From Ardenticatenales bacterium (GTDB lineage: Bacteria; Chloroflexota; Anaerolineae; Epilineales; Epilineaceae), in NCBI GenBank assembly GCA_020853525.1, contig JADYYS010000006.1:1-64000 (forward strand): a stretch of DNA of 64,000 bases, read 5' to 3'. The notes beneath the pieces were generated by a model that was given only the letters and a program-made list of their open reading frames with translations, had not been told where the DNA came from and ran no database searches. Numbering within the stretch: the stretch's first letter is position 1; every line of letters starts with the position of its first letter. Below are positions 47,925-55,731 of the stretch, piece by piece. Position numbers and translations under genes: made by a program.

Positions 47925-50207
47925 TCAGGGCGGGGCGACGGTGACGGATGCGACGTCGATCGCGTCGCCGCCGGTGTCGGGGGCGAGGCGTTGGCCGGTG
48001 GTTGGGTCGTACAGGCCCAGGACGAGGCGGTAGCTGTCGCCGGGCGGCGCGTCCGGGGGAATGCGAAGGGCGATGAGGTCGAGGACGGGGCCGTCGGGCA
48101 TCGCGCTGTCGTAGGACGGTGCCGGCGAGCTCGGTTGATCGAGCGGTAGAGGTCGCCATGTCGATGTGGACGACATACCGCCGTGCGGGCGCATGTCGCG
48201 GGTGACCACCATTCTGCCGTCGCGGTCGACGAGTTGGGTGAAGACGACGTAGTCGCGATCGACGGGCCGCACGGCGTGCCACACGGCATCCAGCGTCACG
48301 TACCCGCCGGCACGCGCGTCGAGAGTCAACGGTTGCCGCGTCTGCGATGATCCGCCATGACTCCCCGTGTCTGGGCGCGCCGGAGCCGCAACGATCTCCA
48401 ACAGCTCGATCGTGTCGCCGAAGACGACGGGCGTGTCGATCAAGGGACGGCTGCTCGGCTGCCGCTCTGCGACCCACGCCGCCAGCCGCACGTTGCCGAA
48501 CCAGCGGTCATCGGCCTTATGGCGACGTGCGTTCAGCCAGGACTCGACGCGGCTCTCGGGATCGCTCTCGTTCGTCGCCCACAGGACGGCGTACACGTCG
48601 CGATGCCGTGCCCCCAGCGCGGACAGGGCGCGCTCCGTTGCCGCGACGTCGACCGGCCGGCCGATCGGCAGCGGGAACGTCGCATGCGCCCCCCGATCGT
48701 AATACCCGAAGACCTCCACCTGCGACGGCGCGTTCAACACCACCGCGTCCTCCGCCCCCGCCCGCGCCGCGATCTCCGCCGCGATCCCGCGGTAGTCGTC
48801 CCGCTGATACGCCGCGTCGTACGCGTTCGCCCGCCAGACGACCAGCCGCGGCCACAGGACGACGGCCAAGGCGATAGCGCCCGCCGCCGATCCCACAATC
48901 CCCCCGCGCATCCCCCCGCCGCCCCCCCCCACATCGCCCGTACCACCCGCGCCACCCGCACCACCCGCACGCCGCCTTCCCACCCCACCCCCGCGTAGGG
49001 GCGACGCATGCGTCGCCCTCGTCGCCCACGCCCATGCCACCGCCTCACCAATCCCCACCACCCCCACCGCCAACAACACCTCGAACCCCGGCGCCCCCGC
49101 AACAATGAACTTCGGATTCCACGCCGGCCGCCGCAACGAGGCCACCCACACCATCGCCGGCGGCACCGCCGCCACGACCCTCGCCACCCCCCCCGCCCAC
49201 CATCCCCGCCCACCCCGTGATCCCGCTCGCAGCCACCCCCACCCCCGTCCCCACATCACCCATCCCACGCCAACGACGACAACCGCCACCATCAGCCCCC
49301 ATGCCGCCCCTCCCACCGCCGGCCCCTTCACCCCGAACGCATACGTCCTCACCGCCTCCCGCCCCACGAACCCGAGCCCCACCGGCGCCCCAAGCGCCGG
49401 CCAATCGCGCAGCACCGGCCAGGCGCGCACGAGCCACGGCGCGAACAGCGCGGCGGCCACGGCGTAGGCGCCGAGCCAGCGGCCCATCGATGCGCGCGGC
49501 AGGGCACCGCGGCGGCGCCACGCCGCCGCCCAGCCGAGCGCCATCACCGCGCCGCCGACCGCCACGGCTGCCGCGCCGGCGAGGTACTGCGTGTAGAGCG
49601 CGGCCGTCGCGAGCAGGGCGATCAGTGCCGTGCGGGCGGCGGCCGAAACCGGACGCGGCCGAACGTCGGCGTCGCCGTGCCGATCGCCGTGCGCGACGAG
49701 CGCATCGACATCGCCGACCGCGAGCACGACGAGCCCCGCCCCGAGCGCGGCGGCCAGGACGTACATCCGCACCTCCTGGCCGTACCAGATCAGGTAGGGC
49801 GATGTGGCTGCCAGCAGGCCGGCGACGAGCCCGAGCCGCGCACCCCCCAGGCGCCGTGCGATCGCCAACGTCGCGGCAACCTGCGCCGTTCCGAGGATGG
49901 CCGACAGCGCGCGCAGCGCCACCACGCCGTGGCCGAAGAGGCGCGACCACGCCGCGAGGAGCAGATAGTAGAGGGGAGGGTGGATGTCGCCGGCCGCCGC
50001 GGTGACGATCCCACGGGCCGTCCGCCCCGCCAACTGGGCGCTCGTGCCCTCGTCGTACCACAGGCTCTGCGCGTCGGCACGGAACAGGCGAGCGGCGAGG
50101 GCAAGGGCGACGACGATCCACGCGGCGATCGCCGCCGTCGCCGACGGATCGAGCGCGCGAAACCTGTGCCTGCCCGTGATGCCCCCGTGCCTGCCCGTGT
50201 TGCCCAC
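47925..50207 (-). CDS. ArnT/PMT-like (GT39-type) membrane glycosyltransferase
   Basis: FRADAQSLWYDEGTSAQLA; GDIHPPLYYLLLAAWSRLFG; ATSPYLIWYGQEVRMYVLAAAL; many TM segments; C-terminal beta domain. Confidence 0.82.
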   Translation of the reverse strand: MGNTGRHGGITGRHRFRALDPSATAAIAAWIVVALALAARLFRADAQSLWYDEGTSAQLAGRTARGIVTAAAGDIHPPLYYLLLAAWSRLFGHGVVALRALSAILGTAQVAATLAIARRLGGARLGLVAGLLAATSPYLIWYGQEVRMYVLAAALGAGLVVLAVGDVDALVAHGDRHGDADVRPRPVSAAARTALIALLATAALYTQYLAGAAAVAVGGAVMALGWAAAWRRRGALPRASMGRWLGAYAVAAALFAPWLVRAWPVLRDWPALGAPVGLGFVGREAVRTYAFGVKGPAVGGAAWGLMVAVVVVGVGWVMWGRGWGWLRAGSRGGRGWWAGGVARVVAAVPPAMVWVASLRRPAWNPKFIVAGAPGFEVLLAVGVVGIGEAVAWAWATRATHASPLRGGGVGRRRAGGAGGAGGTGDVGGGGGGMRGGIVGSAAGAIALAVVLWPRLVVWRANAYDAAYQRDDYRGIAAEIAARAGAEDAVVLNAPSQVEVFGYYDRGAHATFPLPIGRPVDVAATERALSALGARHRDVYAVLWATNESDPESRVESWLNARRHKADDRWFGNVRLAAWVAERQPSSRPLIDTPVVFGDTIELLEIVAAPARPDTGSHGGSSQTRQPLTLDARAGGYVTLDAVWHAVRPVDRDYVVFTQLVDRDGRMVVTRDMRPHGGMSSTSTWRPLPLDQPSSPAPSYDSAMPDGPVLDLIALRIPPDAPPGDSYRLVLGLYDPTTGQRLAPDTGGDAIDVASVTVAPP
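49000..49019. repeat. 20-bp perfect palindrome (REP-like) inside the glycosyltransferase ORF
   Basis: GGGCGACGCATGCGTCGCCC within TAGGGGCGACGCATGCGTCGCCCT. Confidence 0.8.
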
Positions 50208-50212
50208 GGGAC

Positions 50213-50629
50213 CTACTGCCGGGCGACGTTCTCCGCAGGCACGATGCCGTACTCGATGCGGGCCGTCTTGAGGACGCGCAGCAGCGTCTCAGGGTTCGAG
50301 CGGTTCAAGCGGCGGTGCATCTCGACGGCCGTCATCGGCTCGTTGACGTTCTCCACGAGGGCGCGCAGGAGCGCGTTCGTCAGCGGCGTCGACGGCGTGA
50401 TGTAATCCGGCTGGTAGGCGCGCTCGGTGAGGACGCGCGCCCACAGCGGGTCGATCTGGCGAACTTCGGCGGTGCGGGGATGGATGAAGTCGACGGCCGT
50501 GTTCGTGGCGCGCGAGTCGTCCTCGGCGCCGACGATCTCAGCCAGGAAGCGCCCCAGGTTGCGGCCGTGCGAGGCCCACCACTGGAGGTCGATGTGGAAC
50601 GGCGTGTGGATCGTGGCAATCGTGTGCAT
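50213..50629 (-). CDS. Hypothetical protein, possible C-terminal winged helix
   Basis: MHTIATIHTPFHIDLQWWASHGRNLGRFLAEIVGAEDD...NEPMTAVEMHRRLNRSNPETLLRVLKTARIEYGIVPAE. Confidence 0.65.
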   Translation of the reverse strand: MHTIATIHTPFHIDLQWWASHGRNLGRFLAEIVGAEDDSRATNTAVDFIHPRTAEVRQIDPLWARVLTERAYQPDYITPSTPLTNALLRALVENVNEPMTAVEMHRRLNRSNPETLLRVLKTARIEYGIVPAENVARQ

Positions 50630-50632
50630 GGA

Positions 50633-51388
50633 TCAGCCCAGCGTAGCCAGCGTCCACAACGGCGCCTCGATGGCGCCGACATTGCGGAATCGCTTGTCGG
50701 TGGACAGCGCCAAGTCAAGCCCAAGCTCGCGCGTGGCCTCGGCCGCGGACTTGTCGACGTCCAGGTCCTTCAGGATCTTCTTGGCGGGCAACGGTTCGCC
50801 GGCCAGCATCAGAATGGCCTCAGCCAGGTTGCGATGACCGGTGTTGACTTCCGGAAGGAGCGACTTCAGGATCCAGCGGTCACCGAGGTTGGACCACTCC
50901 CCGTCAGCGCTCATCCGCTCGCGCAACCGGGGCTCGATCACACGGGACCACTTGTCGGACAGCGCGTCGGCATCGAGGTCGCCGATGGCCTGCGCCAGCT
51001 CGTGCGGGAACCCGATCCCGGCGGCGAACTCACGCCGCCGCCCATCGAGCGTAACGGCGATGACGTCGTAGCCGCCGTACTGTCCCGGGTTGTTGCCGGG
51101 CCGCACCGCCTCGACCTTGCCGTTCAACCCGCCCAAGGCAGGGAAGACGAGCTTCTGGCCGACCTCGAACCGGTTGACCGGCACGTAGACGGCGCCGTCG
51201 CCCTTGGTGTTGACCGCTTGCGCCGCCAGCGCGGCCGCTACCCGCCGTCGCACCACGGTGGCCGCTAGGGCCACCATCGTGGCAGGCTGCAGGACGTCGA
51301 GCATGTGGGCGTACAAGGCCTCGAGGTCGTCACCGGATGGTTCGAAGTCCTCGATCCAATACTCTGCGCTATCGATGCGGTTCGGCAT
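50633..51388 (-). CDS. Hypothetical protein, possible C-terminal helix-turn-helix
   Basis: MPNRIDSAEYWIEDFEPSGDDLEALYAHMLD...GHRNLAEAILMLAGEPLPAKKILKDLDVD; adjacent to and co-oriented with 50213-50629. Confidence 0.65.
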   Translation of the reverse strand: MPNRIDSAEYWIEDFEPSGDDLEALYAHMLDVLQPATMVALAATVVRRRVAAALAAQAVNTKGDGAVYVPVNRFEVGQKLVFPALGGLNGKVEAVRPGNNPGQYGGYDVIAVTLDGRRREFAAGIGFPHELAQAIGDLDADALSDKWSRVIEPRLRERMSADGEWSNLGDRWILKSLLPEVNTGHRNLAEAILMLAGEPLPAKKILKDLDVDKSAAEATRELGLDLALSTDKRFRNVGAIEAPLWTLATLG

Positions 51389-51525
51389 ATTCGGGGTCGT
51401 GTCCGGTCGGGCGACGGGTTGAGGCCGGGCAGTTCAACCTTTTGATGATAGTCGGAGGTTTGGGAGCCGTCAAGGCCGCGAACGGCAGGTGACTGTTACG
51501 CGCGCGGTGGGCGATCGGAGGGGTA

Positions 51526-52257
51526 CTAGGCGGGCTCGAGCGCCGCGAAGACCTCGCCCAGCATGGCCAGCACCGCCGCCACCGGATCGCCGTCCGGCCA
51601 TGCGACGGCCACGGCGCCGCGTGCCGCGGCGCGGGCAAGCTCGTCGGGCGCGTACGCACCGGCGGTCGGGCAGAAGAGGGCAACGGTGAACGGATGGTCC
51701 GGCAGCACGGTCCCGATCGGCGCGGCGCCGACCACCCCCATGAGGACGGCGGCGCCGGCGCGTGCGGCGCGGTCGACGGCCTGGTCGAGAAATTCGGCGT
51801 CGCCGAGGAGCGGCAGTCGGCCCCATCCGGCGGCTTCGGTCGCTTCCCGCACGACGGTCGCCAGCATCGCCGGCTCGGCGGGCATCACATCGACCCGGCT
51901 GGCGGATGAGAACACCGGCACAATCGCCACGACGCCGGCCGTCGTCGCGCCGCCGGCGAGCGCCCGCGCCGCGGGCGCGGCGAGCGGGCTGTGGTACAGG
52001 CTGATCTTCGTCCGACGCGCCGCCGCCAACCGCCGCTCGACCATGCGGCCGGCGCACGCGGCCGAGCCGACACTCGTCAGGTCGACCCAAGCTGCCCAGC
52101 CCGATCCGTCCAGCGCGACGATGCGGTCGCCCGCTGCGACGCCGTGCGCCGCAAGGGCCGCGGCGTCGTCGCCGTCGAGCCGGAGGACGCCGTCACGCAG
52201 CGCGCCGCGCGGGACGAACACGCGCAGCGGATCGGTGGTCGTCGGGTCCGCCGTCAT
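51526..52257 (-). CDS. rsmE: 16S rRNA (uracil-1498-N3)-methyltransferase
   Basis: RVFVPRGALRDGVLRLDGDDAAALAAHGVAAGDRIVALDG; EATEAAGWGRLP. Confidence 0.85.
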   Translation of the reverse strand: MTADPTTTDPLRVFVPRGALRDGVLRLDGDDAAALAAHGVAAGDRIVALDGSGWAAWVDLTSVGSAACAGRMVERRLAAARRTKISLYHSPLAAPAARALAGGATTAGVVAIVPVFSSASRVDVMPAEPAMLATVVREATEAAGWGRLPLLGDAEFLDQAVDRAARAGAAVLMGVVGAAPIGTVLPDHPFTVALFCPTAGAYAPDELARAAARGAVAVAWPDGDPVAAVLAMLGEVFAALEPA

Positions 52258-53393
52258 CGTGCACCGGCGTCGGATGCCGATTCGGCCTCGCGAACGGCCA
52301 CGAGCGCCACCCAGTCGCCGTCGATGCGCACGCCGGGCGCAGCGAAGCCGGCGGCGCACAGCGCGGCCGCCACATCGGACGACTGCTCCGCCAGGATGCC
52401 GCTGGCGATGAGCGACCCGCCCGGCCGCGTCCAATCCGCCAGCCCGCCGGCCAACTCGATGACCGTTGGGGCGAGGATGTTGGCGACGACGAGATCGAAC
52501 GGCGTCAGCGCCGGTGCCTCCGTCGCAAGCGCGTCCAGCGATCCCGCCCGCGCGTCCAGCGACACGCCGTTCGCCGCCGCGTTCGCCCGCGCCGTCTCGG
52601 CCGCGCGCGGGTCGATGTCCACGCCGACGACCTCGCCGGCGCCCGCCAGCCCGGCGCCGATCGCCAGGATCCCGCTGCCGACGCCGACGTCGAGGACGCG
52701 GTCGCCGTCGCGGACGTGCTCGGCGAGGGCGATCAGGCACAGCCGCGTCGTCGGGTGCTGGCCAGTGCCGAAGGCCATGCCCGGGTCGAGCCGGATGACG
52801 TGGGGGACGATCGGAGCGGGTGCATCGAACGTCGGCGGCGCATCTCCGCCGTTGCCGGCGACACTGCCGGCGTCGGCGAGCAACGCCGCATCGGCATCGA
52901 TCCAGCTCGGCACCACGAGGAACGGCCCGACGCGCTGCGGCGTGTAGTGCGCCTTCCATGCCTCGGCCCAGTTCGCCTCCGCCAGCTCGCGGACGATGGC
53001 TTCCGGCAACGGGTAGATCTGTCCGAGGTGCCACAGGCCAATCTCGACGCGCAGCCGCGCTTCGGCATCGCCGGCCGGGAGGTAGGTCCGAACCCAGGTC
53101 TGTGGCCGGGCGTCGTCGTACCCCGACTCGGCGCCGCGGACGCGCGTCTCGATGACGGCGCCGCCGCCGTGTCGCTCGAAGAGCTCGAAGACAGGCTCGA
53201 CGAGCTCGCCCTCGACCGGCACGGCGATCTCGATGAGCGCCGTCGAAACCGCCGCGTCCGATCCGGTTGCGTCCGATCCTGTCGCGTCCGACCGCATGGC
53301 GTCTGATCTCGTCGCATCCGACAACGCGCCGGGCACGACCTCGTCGCGGTCCTTCGAGGGCTGCCGCGGCGACGCGTTGCCGGCGTGCGTCAC
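52254..53393 (-). CDS. prmA: Ribosomal protein L11 methyltransferase
   Basis: RLDPGMAFGTGQHPTTRLCLIAL; VLDVGVGSGILAIGA; LVVANILAPTVIEL. Confidence 0.95.
   Translation of the reverse strand: MTHAGNASPRQPSKDRDEVVPGALSDATRSDAMRSDATGSDATGSDAAVSTALIEIAVPVEGELVEPVFELFERHGGGAVIETRVRGAESGYDDARPQTWVRTYLPAGDAEARLRVEIGLWHLGQIYPLPEAIVRELAEANWAEAWKAHYTPQRVGPFLVVPSWIDADAALLADAGSVAGNGGDAPPTFDAPAPIVPHVIRLDPGMAFGTGQHPTTRLCLIALAEHVRDGDRVLDVGVGSGILAIGAGLAGAGEVVGVDIDPRAAETARANAAANGVSLDARAGSLDALATEAPALTPFDLVVANILAPTVIELAGGLADWTRPGGSLIASGILAEQSSDVAAALCAAGFAAPGVRIDGDWVALVAVREAESASDAGAR
53257..53325 (-). repeat. Degenerate 15-bp tandem repeat encoding (xxSDA)n in the PrmA N-terminus
   Basis: SDATRSDAMRSDATGSDATGSDAA in the translated N-terminus. 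Confidence 0.75.
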
Positions 53394-54520
53394 GAGAAGC
53401 GCTCCTTGACGCGGTCCCAGAATCGGCTGCGCGCGCCGCGCTCGACGACCTCGGCGCGGGGCAGCGTGCTGCGCAGCTGCTCGAGGAGGTCGCGCTGCTC
53501 GCGCGTGAGCTTGTCGGGTGTCTTGACGAAGACCGTGACGACTTGGTCGCCGCGGCCGGTTCGCCGGAGGTGGGGCACGCCCTCGCCGGGGATCCGCAGG
53601 TTGTCGCCGGTCTGCGTACCGGCGGGCAGATGGACGGTCGCCGTGCCGTCGAGCGTCGGGACCTCGATCTCGGCGCCGAGGGCCGCGTCGGCCGGGTTGA
53701 TCCGCAGATCGAGCAGGACGTCGTCGCCGTCGCGCTGGAACGTCGGATCGGCCTCGACGTCGAGGACGATGAAGAGGTCGCCGGGCGGCCCGCCGTGTCG
53801 GCCGTGCTCGCCCTCGCCGGTCAGCCGCACCTGCGTGCCTTTGTCGACGCCGGCCGGGACGTCGATCTCGAGCGCCCGCGTGCGCTGCGAGCGACCGCGG
53901 CCGCGGCAGTCCGGGCACGGCGTCTCCACGTACAGCCCGGTGCCTTCGCACTCGGCGCACGTGCGGACGTTCACCAGCTGGCCGAGCATGCTCTGCTGTA
54001 CGTGGCGCACCTGGCCGGTGCCGCTGCAGTGCGGGCACGTCGTCGGTTCCGTCCCGGGCGCAGCGCCCGACCCGTCGCACCCTTCGCACGTCTCGCGACG
54101 CACGACCTCGACGCTCCGACGGACGCCGAAGACGGCCTCCCGGAACGTCAGCTTGAGCCGCAGCCGCATGTCGGCGCCGCGCTCGGCCTGCGGCCCGCTT
54201 GGCCGTTGCCGCTGCCGGCCGCCGAAGCCGCCGAAGAACTGCTCGAACAGGTCGGAGATGTCGCCGATGTCGACCCCGGCCGCACCGCCGCCCGCCCCGC
54301 CGCGCACGCCGGCGTGGCCGAAGCGGTCATACGTGGCGCGCTTGCGGGGGTCCTTGAGGACCTCATAGGCCTCGCTGACGGCCTTGAACCGATCGGCTGC
54401 CACTGGATCGGGATTCACGTCCGGGTGGTACTGCCGCGCGAGGCGCCGGTAGGCGCGCTTGATCTCGTCGTCGGTGGCGGAGCGTTCGACCTCGAGGGTC
54501 ACGTAGAAGTCGGTGGCCAT
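53390..54520 (-). CDS. dnaJ: Chaperone protein DnaJ
   Basis: DFYVTLEVERSATDDEIKRAYRRLARQYHPDVN; four CxxCxGxG zinc-finger repeats; GDLFIVLDVEADPTFQRDGDDV. Confidence 0.97.
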   Translation of the reverse strand: MATDFYVTLEVERSATDDEIKRAYRRLARQYHPDVNPDPVAADRFKAVSEAYEVLKDPRKRATYDRFGHAGVRGGAGGGAAGVDIGDISDLFEQFFGGFGGRQRQRPSGPQAERGADMRLRLKLTFREAVFGVRRSVEVVRRETCEGCDGSGAAPGTEPTTCPHCSGTGQVRHVQQSMLGQLVNVRTCAECEGTGLYVETPCPDCRGRGRSQRTRALEIDVPAGVDKGTQVRLTGEGEHGRHGGPPGDLFIVLDVEADPTFQRDGDDVLLDLRINPADAALGAEIEVPTLDGTATVHLPAGTQTGDNLRIPGEGVPHLRRTGRGDQVVTVFVKTPDKLTREQRDLLEQLRSTLPRAEVVERGARSRFWDRVKERFS

Positions 54521-54705
54521 CTGTCCTGGGACTCCACGAAACGGTCGGCGGGGCGGGCGTTGGGCGCGCGCGGGCGACCGGCTGGGGACGGGATTCGGAT
54601 GAGTATAGCGGGCAATCCGTGCGGCCGGGAGGGAGGAAGCGGGGCGGGAGGCGGGGCGGGTCGATAGATGCGCGTCAGAATTGGTTGAAGCGCTGGGCCG
54701 TCGAG

Positions 54706-54815
54706 CGGCGATTCGATCAACCGATCCATCCACGCCGTTCAAGCAACCGACCGATCCCGTTGAATCGTCGGACGAACGCCGTTGAACCGCCACACCGATC
54801 CCGTTGAATCTCCGG
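54706..54815. repeat. Degenerate short tandem repeats between hrcA and dnaJ
   Basis: gccgttcaagcaaccga / ccgatcccgttgaatcgtc / gccgttgaaccgccaca / ccgatcccgttgaatctcc. Confidence 0.6.
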
Positions 54816-54844
54816 GCGATTGCCTTATGCCGAACGTCGCTCCA

Positions 54845-55642
54845 CTACGCCACTTCGCCCCCCGCCACCCGCGACATCACCCCGCTCACGAACCCCACCG
54901 CCGGCACCGCCCGCTCGTATGCCAGCCGCGTCGGGCCGACGACGCCGACGATGCCGCCGTGGCCGCCGCGGCCGAAGCGGGCGAGGACGAGCGTGAGGTA
55001 CGGGACGTGCTCCAGGGGGGGCTCGCCGCCGATGAGGACGTGGACGCCCTCCGGCGGCAGGCGGTCGAGGACGTCGCGCAGGCCGTCGCCGCGCTCGAGG
55101 AGGCCGACGATGCCGCGGCGCGACTCCGCCTCGGCGAACTCCGGCGCTTCGATGCACTCCGCCAGCCCGGCGTGGTAGAGGCGGGGCACGGTCAGCTCGA
55201 GCGGCAGCGCCGCCGTGCCGGCGACGCTCGGCGTTTCCGGCACGGCCACGAGTCCCGCCGCGCCGGTCGCGCTGGCCACGGCAACGGCGGCCAGGCGCAG
55301 CCAGCGTTCGACGTCGCCGCCGGCCTGCTGGAACTGGTGGCGGATCGTGCGCATCTCGCGCGGGGCGAGGGCGGCGTGGCGCATCAGGCGCTCGACGAAC
55401 AGACGGTAGCCGGCGACCGTCGGAACGCGTCCGGCGGAGGTGTGCGGCTGGCCGAGGAGGCCCATCTCCTCCAGCGCCGCCATCTCGTTGCGGATCGTCG
55501 CGCTCGAGACGCCGAGGTCGTAGTGGTCGATCAGCCAGTGCGAGCTGACGGGCTGGCCATGCGCGATGTGCTCGCGCACGATCAGGCCGAGGACGAGCGC
55601 GCGGCGCTCGGTCAACACGACGTCGGCACTCCGGTGGGACAT
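54845..55642 (-). CDS. hrcA: Heat-inducible transcription repressor HrcA
   Basis: LTERRALVLGLIVREHIAHGQPVSSHWLIDHYDLGVSSATIRNEMAALEEMGLLGQPHTSAGRVPTVAGYRLFVERLM. Confidence 0.95.
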   Translation of the reverse strand: MSHRSADVVLTERRALVLGLIVREHIAHGQPVSSHWLIDHYDLGVSSATIRNEMAALEEMGLLGQPHTSAGRVPTVAGYRLFVERLMRHAALAPREMRTIRHQFQQAGGDVERWLRLAAVAVASATGAAGLVAVPETPSVAGTAALPLELTVPRLYHAGLAECIEAPEFAEAESRRGIVGLLERGDGLRDVLDRLPPEGVHVLIGGEPPLEHVPYLTLVLARFGRGGHGGIVGVVGPTRLAYERAVPAVGFVSGVMSRVAGGEVA

Positions 55643-55648
55643 GGCGGA

Positions 55649-55677
55649 ACGATAGACGGGCGCGGCCGGCACGTCAA
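55649..55677 (-). promoter_or_regulatory. Sigma70-type promoter for a leaderless hrcA transcript
   Basis: Minus strand TTGACG - 17 bp - TATCGT, then TCCGCC-ATG. Confidence 0.5.
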
Positions 55678-55731
55678 CGGCATTGCGCAAAGGGTCTATC
55701 ATCCGATCCCCGACGTGCACGGAGGGCGGAA

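Noticed and set aside
54805-54820. GAATCTCCGGG match to the dispersed-repeat core near dnaJ
   Set aside because: Only 11 bp match, with no inverted ends around it. It more likely belongs to the local degenerate tandem repeats or is chance.
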